A DNA stretch of 38,388 bases from CAZMBI01 sp964564675 (GTDB taxonomy: Bacteria; Pseudomonadota; Alphaproteobacteria; Rickettsiales; UBA3002), in contig CAZMBI010000017.1 in NCBI GenBank assembly GCA_964564675.1, forward strand, positions 1 to 38,388, in the 5' to 3' direction. The notes below the pieces were generated by a model. The model saw only the letters and a list, made by a program, of their open reading frames with translations. It did not search any database and was not told where the DNA came from. Positions 1 to 7,870 of the stretch are shown here, in pieces. The first letter of the stretch is position 1; each line of letters opens with the position of its first letter. The translations under genes and the position numbers were made by a program.

Positions 1-275
1 TATGTTGATGGAATAATACCGTATTCTAGGTGGGATTTTCATGTTGATAAGAATTCGTATACGTCTTCGCTAAAGGGTATGAGTATCGAGTCAGACGGCA
101 GTGGGTTAATTTACGGACACAAGGACCAGGAGCGCCCGCTCAAGCCGGAAGCTGAATTGCTCATCGATCAAAGTTGCGAAGCGGGTGAAATCGTTTCGCC
201 TGATGACACGCCGGGGATGAATGACCCAAAGCCGGGCAGGGGACGTGGTAACGGTCCTCCCATGTCTTGACGCGA

Positions 276-1748
276 TTAACTCTCCACGCGGTAATTCGGG
301 GTTTCGCGGGTGATAGTGATGTCGTGTGCGTGCGATTCGCGGTAACCGGCGCCGGTGATGCGCACCAGCCGGGCGTTACCCTGCATCTGGGCGATCGTGG
401 CGTTGCCGGTATAGCCCATGGCGGCGCGCAGCCCGCCGACGAGTTGATGCACCACCCCGGAGGCAGAGCCTTTAAACGGCACACGGCCTTCCACGCCTTC
501 GGGCACCAATTTCAGTTTATCCGCCACTTCCGCCTGAAAATAGCGATCGGCCGAACCGCGCGCCATGGCGCCAACCGAGCCCATGCCGCGATAGGATTTG
601 TAGGAGCGCCCCTGATACAGCACCACGTCGCCGGGGCTTTCCTCGGTGCCGGCAAACAGCGAACCGAGCATGATGCAATCGGCCCCAGCGGCAACCGCCT
701 TGGCCAGATCGCCCGAATAGCGGATACCGCCGTCGGCAATCAGCGGTACGCCAGCTTTGCGACAGGTGGCTGCCACATCCATAATCGCCGAAAGTTGGGG
801 CATGCCAACGCCGGCGACCACGCGGGTGGTGCAGATCGATCCCGGGCCGATGCCGACTTTAACTGCGTCCACCCCGGCATCAATGAGGGCCTGAGCGCCG
901 TCGGCGGTGGCCACGTTACCAGCCATAACCTGGGTGTGGTTGGAAAGCTGTTTCACTCTCGAAACGGTTTCCATCACGCCGCGGGAATGGCCGTGCGCGG
1001 TATCCACGACGATGACATCAACCTCCGCGCTTACCAGTGCCTCGCTGCGCGCCAGCCCGTCGGCGCCGACCCCCACGGCGGCGGCCACGCGCAGCCGGCC
1101 GCGCTCGTCTTTGGCCGCCAGCGGATGCGCCTGGGCCTTTTCGATATCCTTCACGGTAATCAGGCCGATGCAGTGATAGGCCTCGTCGACTACCAGCAAT
1201 TTCTCAATGCGGTATTGGTGCAGCAGGCGTTTGGCTTCTTCGCGGTCGACCGCCTCGCGCACGGTGACCAGCTGCTCCCGCGTCATCAGTTGCGCCACTG
1301 GCGTAGACAAATCGGAAGCGAAACGAACGTCGCGATTAGTCAGAATACCGAGTAATTTACCTGACTGTTCCGTTACCGGAATGCCGGAAATCCCGTGCTG
1401 TTTCATCAATATCATGGCATCTGCCAACCGGGCTTCGGGCTCGATCGTAATTGGGTTGATGACCATGCCCGATTCGAATTTTTTCACCCGGGTGACTTCG
1501 GCGGCCTGTTCCTCGGGCGTCATATTTTTATGAATGCAGCCGATGCCGCCTTCTTGCGCCATGGCGATGGCCAGCGCGCTTTCGGTCACCGTATCCATCG
1601 CCGCGGAGATCAGCGGGATACCTAGCGTAATCTCGCGGGTGAGCCGGGTGGTGGTATCGGCCTGATGGGGCAGAATCTCAGACGCCGCAGGCACCAGCAG
1701 GACATCGTCAAATGTGAGGGCTTCGGGCAGGTCGGTCGAGTAAGGCAT
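276..1748 (-). CDS. guaB: IMP dehydrogenase
   Basis: Oxidises IMP to XMP with NAD+, the committed step of GMP synthesis in the cytoplasm. The 490-residue protein has the full family layout: an N-terminal barrel segment (LTFDDVLLVPA), two CBS domains at about residues 90–200, and the catalytic loop GPGSICTTR with its Cys at about residue 306, matching the usual position. The NAD/IMP-binding GGIRYSGD and the mobile flap YRGMGS follow. An upstream in-frame ATG exists at 1769, but AAAGGA lies just before the ATG at 1748, so I chose the inner start. The neighbour on the other side is divergent. Identification is secure. Confidence 0.97.
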   Translation of the reverse strand: MPYSTDLPEALTFDDVLLVPAASEILPHQADTTTRLTREITLGIPLISAAMDTVTESALAIAMAQEGGIGCIHKNMTPEEQAAEVTRVKKFESGMVINPITIEPEARLADAMILMKQHGISGIPVTEQSGKLLGILTNRDVRFASDLSTPVAQLMTREQLVTVREAVDREEAKRLLHQYRIEKLLVVDEAYHCIGLITVKDIEKAQAHPLAAKDERGRLRVAAAVGVGADGLARSEALVSAEVDVIVVDTAHGHSRGVMETVSRVKQLSNHTQVMAGNVATADGAQALIDAGVDAVKVGIGPGSICTTRVVAGVGMPQLSAIMDVAATCRKAGVPLIADGGIRYSGDLAKAVAAGADCIMLGSLFAGTEESPGDVVLYQGRSYKSYRGMGSVGAMARGSADRYFQAEVADKLKLVPEGVEGRVPFKGSASGVVHQLVGGLRAAMGYTGNATIAQMQGNARLVRITGAGYRESHAHDITITRETPNYRVES

Positions 1749-1886
1749 GGCAATTTCCTTTGCTACCAAACGTGAAATTGCACTGTTCCGTACCCCTTTT
1801 TTCGGCGCGTGTCATGGAAAAATATCATGAAATTGTCATATCACGGGCGCCGTGGCTTGCTACACTAAAAGTGGAGGAACTCTACC

Positions 1887-3221
1887 ATGGTTGAGCTATA
1901 TGATGCCGTGCGCGTATATAACCATGCCAATCCGGGGCTAGATGGCCGTGCCCCGCCATCGCCCGAGCAGATGGGCGCGCAGATGCGCAAGGCGCTGACA
2001 TATGCTGATAAAACAACGCTGCCGGTGAATTACTACTATGGCGGCGGCTATGTGCATCAGGTGATGGGCGCGGTCGCCCGCCACGCGCCGGAGGCCATGC
2101 CGCTCATGCAACACTGGCTGCAGGATCCGGCGCATGCGACGGTTATCAAACGGCTGGAATTTGTGCTTGCCGCGGTCGCCGAACGCTCGCCGGAGACCTG
2201 GGCGCATATCAAAAACCACGCGGCGCTGACGATGAAAGCCTTCACTCCCCTGCACGGGCCGATCGGCGAGCACCCCGCCGAAGCCCTGCAGGCGCTGGTC
2301 GGCGCGCTCGGGCATGATGTCGGCAAGCTCGGCATCGCTCCCGAATTACTGCATAAACACACCCGGCTGGCGCCCCGGCGCTTTGACTATGCGCTTGCCA
2401 ACTACCGCCAGCACGTGCCGGATTATCCGCAGAAAGCGCATGATCTGGCATTCTTAGAGGCGGCCCAGCGCGGCCAGCTGGTCTTTGACCCGCAAGCGTC
2501 CCCTGCCGCCGACCAAGCCGCCGACCAAGCCGCTGGCCCTTCCGATGCCACGATTGATTTGCAGGATCGTCGCCGCGCCGAGCGCGAAACACTGTCGCCG
2601 CAGGAGCTGGCCAGGCATAACCAGATACTGGCGCGTATTGACCGGTATGCCCGCCGCCATGTCCCCGAAGCCGGGCAGGGCGAATGGCTGAAACCGGCGG
2701 AAATCTCGCAGCTGGCGAGCGCACGTTATGGCACGCTGAGCCCGCAGGAACACGCGTCGATGATGGCGCACGACCCGATGGGGGAGGCCTATTTTGCCAT
2801 GCAGGAGCTGCCTGCGCCGCTGCAGGCCCTGCCCGAAATCGTCAATATGAAGGGCACGCCGCGCGATCCGCGTACGGCGAAAGTCAAGGATATTGTACAG
2901 TTGGCCGATACGTTTGAGGCCCTGACGGCCGATCGCGCTTACCGCCCCGCCTATCCGGTCACCCAGGCGCTGGACATCATGGATGCGATGGCGCGCGAGG
3001 GAGCACTCAACCCTCAACTATATCAGCAATTCAGGCAAAGCGGTGTGGGGCAGGCATTCGCCAGGGACGCCGGTCGCAAGCAGGGCGAAACAGCGCAGGT
3101 AAAAGCCACGCCGGCCCTTAAGCAGCAGGAAACGGCCCAACAACCCTCGCCCGCGCCGGCTGGGGCATGGGTGCAGCGCGTGCACCGCACGCCAAATTCG
3201 TCTCCGCATCCGGGGCTTTAA
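1887..3221 (+). CDS. HD-GYP-like protein with degenerate GYP motif
   Basis: A 444-residue cytoplasmic protein related to HD-GYP cyclic-di-GMP phosphodiesterases. Seen: the metal-binding HD dyad in HDVGKLGI (residues 143–150) and the C-terminal HD-GYP signature DTFEALTADRAYRPA (341–355). Between them lies a long insert (about 195–265) that is Ala/Asp/Arg-rich and carries a tandem AADQ repeat. Where the family has the HHE...GxGYP stretch, this protein reads MKGTPRD (321–327), so the Tyr of GYP and the preceding His pair are lost. It may therefore be an HD protein with another substrate, or an inactive c-di-GMP-responsive protein. A strong GGAGGA ribosome site precedes the ATG. It is transcribed divergently from guaB. 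No receiver domain or membrane segment is visible. The family is fairly sure; the activity is open. Confidence 0.7.
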   Translation: MVELYDAVRVYNHANPGLDGRAPPSPEQMGAQMRKALTYADKTTLPVNYYYGGGYVHQVMGAVARHAPEAMPLMQHWLQDPAHATVIKRLEFVLAAVAERSPETWAHIKNHAALTMKAFTPLHGPIGEHPAEALQALVGALGHDVGKLGIAPELLHKHTRLAPRRFDYALANYRQHVPDYPQKAHDLAFLEAAQRGQLVFDPQASPAADQAADQAAGPSDATIDLQDRRRAERETLSPQELARHNQILARIDRYARRHVPEAGQGEWLKPAEISQLASARYGTLSPQEHASMMAHDPMGEAYFAMQELPAPLQALPEIVNMKGTPRDPRTAKVKDIVQLADTFEALTADRAYRPAYPVTQALDIMDAMAREGALNPQLYQQFRQSGVGQAFARDAGRKQGETAQVKATPALKQQETAQQPSPAPAGAWVQRVHRTPNSSPHPGL

Positions 3222-3256
3222 GGCCACGTCCTGCAGGCGGTGCCTTATGCTTGACC

Positions 3257-4000
3257 CTATCCCTTAAACCCTGTGGCCACCACATAGCTTTCCGCCGAAT
3301 CCTGCCGCGAGGCTTTCGGTTTGGCGTGTTTAACCCTGGCGAAGCGTTGCTTCATGTCTTGAAGCAATTGATTCTCTGTGCCACCACGCAACACCTTGCA
3401 GACAAAGCCGCCGCCGGGAGATAATGTTTCGGCAGCGAAATGGTAGGCCAGTTCACACAGATGCATGATACGCAGGTGATCGGTCGGCGCGTGGCCGGTG
3501 GCATTGGCCGCCATATCGGACAGCACCAGGTCGATGACGCGCACCTGGCTGGCCTCAGCCCCTTCCTCCTGGGCGTGCGGGGGGAGTCTGGGAGCGGGGT
3601 GTCCCGCGATCGTTTCCAGAATCCGCGCCGGCGCCTCATCACCCATAAAATCCAGCTGCAACAGTGTTGCGCCGGGGATTGGGTCCATCTCCAGCACATC
3701 AATCCCCACCACACGGCCGGTCTCGCCCACGCCGCGTACGGCCACCTGCGTCCACCCGCCGGGCGCGGCACCTAGATCCAGCACGCGCATTCCGGGTTTG
3801 AGCAGCCCGAACCGTTCATCCAGCTCCAGCAGCTTAAACGCCGCCCGCGAGCGATAGCCGGCGCGCTTGGCGTCGGCCACATACGGATCGTTCAACTGCC
3901 GCTGCAGCCAGCGGGTGGAGGATTTTTTGCGCCCGCGCGCGGTTTTCACGCGGGTGGTCAGGTGTCGGGATCCAGACATAGTAAAACCGGTATAAGCCAT
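3257..4000 (-). CDS. rlmE: 23S rRNA 2'-O-ribose methyltransferase RlmE (FtsJ/RrmJ)
   Basis: SAM-dependent enzyme that methylates U2552 in the A-loop of 23S rRNA during large-subunit maturation. The 247-residue protein has the family K-D-K-E catalytic tetrad at K56 (RAAFKLLELDE), D162 (LSDMAANATG), K202 (VCKVLRGG) and E237 (DSAESYVV), and the SAM loop LDLGAAPGGW at 74–83. Oddity: about 20 extra residues, rich in Pro, Ala and Glu (about 133–152), sit just before the strand carrying D162. An alternative Met at residue 8 could be the true start; no clear ribosome site distinguishes them. It lies 56 bases after ppx on the same strand, an arrangement familiar from alphaproteobacteria. Confidence 0.94.
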   Translation of the reverse strand: MAYTGFTMSGSRHLTTRVKTARGRKKSSTRWLQRQLNDPYVADAKRAGYRSRAAFKLLELDERFGLLKPGMRVLDLGAAPGGWTQVAVRGVGETGRVVGIDVLEMDPIPGATLLQLDFMGDEAPARILETIAGHPAPRLPPHAQEEGAEASQVRVIDLVLSDMAANATGHAPTDHLRIMHLCELAYHFAAETLSPGGGFVCKVLRGGTENQLLQDMKQRFARVKHAKPKASRQDSAESYVVATGFKG

Positions 4001-4056
4001 AGGGTTTAAGGTAAAAGCATCACTGTATACCCTCTACCCGAAACCATAAACCCTTT

Positions 4057-5124
4057 TCACCCATGCTGCTCGCGCATTAGCGAGACGATAATCCCCTCGC
4101 GCACGCCGCGGTCGGCGATGGTGATCTTATCGATGGGAAAGGTGCGCACGATGGCCTCGAAAATGGCGCAGCCGGAGAGAATATAATCGGTGCGCGCCGA
4201 GCCGATACAGGGATGGGCAGCGCGCTGCGAGGGGCTCATTTGCATCAGTTTCTGGGTGGCGGCGCGGATGTCGGATACAGACAGTTTCAGCCCGTCGATG
4301 CGCGAGCGGTCATAGCGCGGCAGATCGAGGTGAATCGCCGCCAGTGTCGTCACCGTGCCGGAGGTGGAAAGCAGTTGCACGCGCTCACGCCAGATGCGCT
4401 CGGAAATCTCGTTGGCGCGGTTGAACGAGGCCAGCATCTCGACGATTTTATCGACGATTTCCTCGAAATACATCTCGGTATAGGCCGCCCCGCCGAACTG
4501 TTCGGACATGTTCATCACACCATAAGGCAGGGACAGCCAGTCCTGGATCAGATGGCGCTTGTGCGAGTCCAGCGGCACCGAGGCATCGATTTTGACCCAC
4601 ATAAATTCGGTGGAGCCGCCGCCGATATCAAAGGCCAGGGCAAAGCGGGTATCCTTTTGCAACAGCGAGGAACAGCCCAGGAAGGCGAGGCGGGCTTCCT
4701 CCTCGTTGGAGATGATATCCATCTTGATGCTGACCTCCTCTTCAATACGGTTGATAAAGGCGTCGGCGTTGGTGGCACGGCGGCAGGCTTCGGTAGCGAC
4801 ATAGCGCGCCTTGGTGATGGTATAGCGGTTGAGTTTGGCGCGGCAGGCGGACAGCGCCTTGACGGTGCGCTCCATCGCCTCCTCGGAGAGTTCGCCATAT
4901 TCGCTGAGGCCCTCGCCCAGACGCACGATGCGCGAATAGCTGTCGACCACGCGCAGGGTTTTATGCTGGCTTTTCTGCTGGAAAACGGGCCGGGCGACGA
5001 GCAGGCGGCAATTGCTGGTGCCTAAATCAAGCGCGGCATACAGTTCGGCGGCATCAGGCTTCGGGCCGGCGCCGTGGTCCGCCTCACTCGTTTCGCGTGC
5101 GGTATATGCTTCCGGGTCCCTCAT
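4057..5124 (-). CDS. ppx: Ppx/GppA family phosphatase
   Basis: Member of the exopolyphosphatase / guanosine pentaphosphate phosphohydrolase family, an ASKHA-fold enzyme that hydrolyses polyphosphate or pppGpp. Seen: phosphate loop 1 ALDLGTSNCR (31–40), the SNEEEARLAF segment bearing the catalytic Glu (about 141–143), and phosphate loop 2 FDIGGGSTEF (165–174). At 355 residues it is the short form with only the two ASKHA domains, lacking the C-terminal HD domain of long Ppx/GppA. Sequence alone cannot settle polyphosphate versus pppGpp. AGGT eight bases before the ATG fits a ribosome site, and a consensus -10 box lies upstream. It probably leads an operon with rlmE. Confidence 0.9.
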   Translation of the reverse strand: MRDPEAYTARETSEADHGAGPKPDAAELYAALDLGTSNCRLLVARPVFQQKSQHKTLRVVDSYSRIVRLGEGLSEYGELSEEAMERTVKALSACRAKLNRYTITKARYVATEACRRATNADAFINRIEEEVSIKMDIISNEEEARLAFLGCSSLLQKDTRFALAFDIGGGSTEFMWVKIDASVPLDSHKRHLIQDWLSLPYGVMNMSEQFGGAAYTEMYFEEIVDKIVEMLASFNRANEISERIWRERVQLLSTSGTVTTLAAIHLDLPRYDRSRIDGLKLSVSDIRAATQKLMQMSPSQRAAHPCIGSARTDYILSGCAIFEAIVRTFPIDKITIADRGVREGIIVSLMREQHG

Positions 5125-5163
5125 GGTGTTGACCTGCCGTGTCCGAGTATGACTTTACTGCGG

Positions 5164-5169
5164 ATTATA
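5164..5169 (-). promoter_or_regulatory. -10 box for the ppx–rlmE operon
   Basis: Read on the minus strand the bases are a perfect TATAAT, about 40 bases upstream of the ppx ATG. The -35 region at the expected spacing (near TTTCCT) is poor, so this is a probable but not certain sigma-70 promoter. Confidence 0.4.
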
Positions 5170-5200
5170 ACAGATCGGCGGTAATAGGAAAGTGCCGGGG

Positions 5201-5836
5201 CTATCGTTGTAGGGATTTGCCTTGGCGCAGGCATGTGTCTGCCGCTACGGCGGCTTTTGTGCGCAGTTCGAACCCCGGTGGGCCATCATACATTTGCGAT
5301 AGGGTGGCGGCACAATCGGGTACGTCCTTCACCGATTGCTCCGGCAAAATATCAGCTAATTGCTTGACAGTGAAATCATCTAGTCTGGGGTCTTTACCAT
5401 ATTCTTTTAAGAACTCGGCGCCCAAAGTCGGTAAAGCTTCACTCACAGGGGGAGACGCAGGCTTTTCTGCCAAGCGGGCGGCGGCTGCTAATGCGACAAC
5501 CCGGTCAAAATTTGTCAGGCTTACCCCTTCTGTGGGAAGGTTGTTAAAATCAGTGTTCAGAAAGCCACTTTCCTGTAAATACGCCATTCCCAGCGCATCG
5601 TTGACGGCATCGGGATTGTCTTGGAAATGATCGGATAACCCTTCGTAGCCTTTTTCTTCGAGCACGCGCTGTAACAAGGCGGGGCAAAAATCCCCTGCAG
5701 TTGGGAAATATGGCTGCTCGTCTTTTCCCAAACCATCATATTTTCCCGTTGTGCAATTATCGAGTTCTTGTCTAGTAGCTAATGGAGATTTTAGTGTTAA
5801 ATACAATGCTTCGGCTACATCAATAGGTTCGCTCAT
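5201..5836 (-). CDS. hypothetical protein, 211 aa
   Basis: Function not recognised. The protein is soluble, acidic and mostly helical in appearance, without signal peptide or membrane segment. It contains several Cys (NCTTGKY, FCPALLQ, DCAATLSQ, DTCLRQG), not spaced like a known metal site. Start choice: an in-frame GTG at 5845 overlaps the GGAG ribosome site, whereas the ATG at 5836 lies 8 bases after GGAG, so I take the ATG. The gene looks AT-richer than guaB or ppx. It follows the coiled-coil gene on the same strand after about 96 bases, so the two could be co-transcribed. Consistent reading frame, ribosome site and ordinary amino-acid composition support it as a real gene. Confidence 0.7.
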   Translation of the reverse strand: MSEPIDVAEALYLTLKSPLATRQELDNCTTGKYDGLGKDEQPYFPTAGDFCPALLQRVLEEKGYEGLSDHFQDNPDAVNDALGMAYLQESGFLNTDFNNLPTEGVSLTNFDRVVALAAAARLAEKPASPPVSEALPTLGAEFLKEYGKDPRLDDFTVKQLADILPEQSVKDVPDCAATLSQMYDGPPGFELRTKAAVAADTCLRQGKSLQR

Positions 5837-5932
5837 AGTCTGCACTCCGCTTTTTTAATTAAGATGAAAAGACATTAGCAGATGCATGTACCAATTGGAT
5901 GACAAAATGATGAAGATTGTTTGACAAAAACC

Positions 5933-7546
5933 CTAAGCAAGTGTCTGGGAGGGTTTGTCATTTAATTTTGTTGTTCTTTTGGTGCTTGGGCTGGAGCTTG
6001 GCCCATCGGGTGTGGTGGCGTCGCCGTCCACCGCTACGGATCCTTTAATTTTGGCGACCGCAGCCTCTATGGCATCGGGTTGCGCCGGGTCGCTTGGTTG
6101 CGCCTGAACGCTGCTTTGGGTTGATTCGAGAGGCAAAGAAGTCTTGGCTAATATATGATCCAGCGCGGCATGGTCGAAGCCTAGAGAGGCAGGCGTCGAT
6201 TGTGTGGTGGCGGCTACCGGTGTGGCATGGGGATTGTCGGTGGTTAATAAGTTGTCCAGCGCCTGCTTGTTGAAGCCTAGGGCGGAAGTGTTGGATTGTG
6301 CCTCGCGCGCCTTCCTGCGTGCCTCAATATCCTTTTGTGCCTGGTCAGAAACATGGCCAGTGTTTCTATTGATGTATTTTATATTATTGCGCTCAGCCTC
6401 TTCCGCTATAATCTCACGTTCCGTTTTATAGTCTTCCCTGGTTCTCTCAATTATTTTTTCATCCACCCCCAGCTCTTGCAATCCCTCAATATGTGCCTCG
6501 ACCTGCGCGTCCCACGCCGCCATCGCGTCGTCGACACGGCTTTGTTGTTTATGCACTGTGCTGTCGATCTGCCCGATCACTTCCCGCTTGGCGCTGATAG
6601 CCTCTTGATCGGGCGTCGGGCTGCTCTCCAGTTCTCTAATCTGTATCTGTAATTGTTCGCGCAGCAGTTGCATTTTCTGCAAGCGTAGCTGTTCCAGCTC
6701 GGCTTGTTGCTGGCGCAATAACTCGAACCCTTTCGGGTTTTTTTCATGGTCGGCAATTTCACTTTCCAGCGCGGCGATTTGCTTGTCGATGGCAGAAGTG
6801 TCGATCTGGTTAGCTTGGGCTATCCGCTCTATACCCTGCATATCTTTTGCCGATGATTTTTCACGGGCCTCATAGCGCTCATCTAACGCAACTGTCTTGT
6901 CGCGATAACCGGCTGTATTGTTTTTCCACATATACATGTCAGCCACACCGGCATTGTGGTAACTGTAGTTCGATTCTTTTAGCGCGTGGTTGATGCCGTG
7001 CGCCGCGACATTTTGTTCAAACGTGCTTAATTCGCGGCGGAACGTGTCGGACCAGTTGCGGCTCATCTCCAGGTAATTGTCGAAATGATCGCCGAGATGT
7101 TCGGCCAGCGACACAGCGGCCAGCGCCGATGCATGCGAACGGGCGCCGAGGGCGCCGGCCACCAGCCCGCCGGCGGGGCCCATCATCTGGCTCAACCCGG
7201 CCAGTTGGGTCGGGCCGGCGGTCGCTACCGTGGATTTCAATCCCTCCAGCCCCTGAATCTGAGATCGTAACATCTCTTTCGCATCCGGAGACGATTCCAT
7301 CTCGCTGGAGGCTATGGCCTGTAATTCGGATTGCAGGCGGCCGATTTCATCCTCGATGGCACGCGTCAGCTCCCGCCGAATGGCTTCCTCGCGGGCGGCG
7401 GGCTGGTCATCGCCGAGAAAAATATAATCATGCCGCAGGTCAGACGCGCGTGGTTCCCGCGCCTGATTGAGGGAAAATAGATTGATGACGTCTCGGTCTT
7501 GCGGCACCGCACCGCGCATGGCGGACGGCTCACTGTTCGCGATCAT
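5933..7546 (-). CDS. large coiled-coil protein with duplicated C-terminal motif
   Basis: Function not recognised. The protein has 537 residues from an ATG at 7546, placed 7 bases after GGGAGGT; an in-frame GTG at 7555 overlaps that ribosome site and is rejected. Layout: a short N-terminal region; a helical segment rich in Glu, Arg and Gln (about 50–110); a small Gly/Ala-rich stretch (MMGPAGGLVAGALGA) that is hydrophobic but short; and a long heptad-rich coiled coil (about 245–385, for example LEQLRLQKMQLLREQLQI). The disordered C-terminal third is rich in Ser, Thr, Pro and Gln. In this tail the motif LGFNKQALDNLL recurs about 45 residues later as LGFDHAALDHIL. The architecture resembles scaffold or secreted effector-type proteins, but that is only an impression. 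Confidence 0.75.
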   Translation of the reverse strand: MIANSEPSAMRGAVPQDRDVINLFSLNQAREPRASDLRHDYIFLGDDQPAAREEAIRRELTRAIEDEIGRLQSELQAIASSEMESSPDAKEMLRSQIQGLEGLKSTVATAGPTQLAGLSQMMGPAGGLVAGALGARSHASALAAVSLAEHLGDHFDNYLEMSRNWSDTFRRELSTFEQNVAAHGINHALKESNYSYHNAGVADMYMWKNNTAGYRDKTVALDERYEAREKSSAKDMQGIERIAQANQIDTSAIDKQIAALESEIADHEKNPKGFELLRQQQAELEQLRLQKMQLLREQLQIQIRELESSPTPDQEAISAKREVIGQIDSTVHKQQSRVDDAMAAWDAQVEAHIEGLQELGVDEKIIERTREDYKTEREIIAEEAERNNIKYINRNTGHVSDQAQKDIEARRKAREAQSNTSALGFNKQALDNLLTTDNPHATPVAATTQSTPASLGFDHAALDHILAKTSLPLESTQSSVQAQPSDPAQPDAIEAAVAKIKGSVAVDGDATTPDGPSSSPSTKRTTKLNDKPSQTLA

Positions 7547-7870
7547 TATTTGCACCTCCCAATATGTATTCCGGAATGTTGACTGCCTCCGGTTTATTCC
7601 TTCCGATCATAGCGCCGTCTGGTTAATGAATGCTTAATTTGATAACAAAAATTTGCCTAAAATGCTTAATAATAGCTAATTATTGGATGGGCATCGTGGG
7701 CTATGGCAAATAAGTAAATGTATATCAATAGATTATGGCTTGCGCGGTGGCCGGCTGGGGTTTTTGTGCGGCGACATAAAACGGGCCGGATTAGCTAAAA
7801 TTAATACTAAATTAATATTTATCGGCTATTCTGATAGTTAATATAACGACGCATCCACCAAGACGTGATT
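7547..7870. promoter_or_regulatory. AT-rich divergent intergenic region
   Basis: No gene is visible here. The stretch separates two divergent genes and should hold both promoters. Minus strand: TATGAT at 7606–7611 is a reasonable -10 for the coiled-coil gene, and a perfect 10-base palindrome ATTCCGGAAT (7568–7577) lies between it and the start codon, where an operator could sit. Plus strand: TATAAC at 7842–7847, with a weak TTATCG at 7819–7824 (17-base spacer), is a candidate for the pentapeptide gene. The stretch 7620–7840 is strikingly AT-rich with many TTAAT runs. Confidence 0.35.

Noticed and set aside
79..270. 63-aa plus-strand open frame downstream of guaB
   Set aside because: No proper ribosome site, low-complexity Gly/Pro/Arg end and no recognisable motif. 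The first 275 bases hold nothing I can support, and no clear guaB terminator either.
267..1355. 362-aa plus-strand open frame
   Set aside because: It is the complement of guaB, His/Gly/Ala-rich in translation, with no family motif.
4213..5025. 270-aa plus-strand open frame
   Set aside because: Antisense shadow of ppx; the minus-strand frame has all Ppx/GppA motifs.
5262..5285. AGTTCGAACCCC, resembling a tRNA T-loop
   Set aside because: No cloverleaf can be built around it and it lies inside the 211-aa coding gene.
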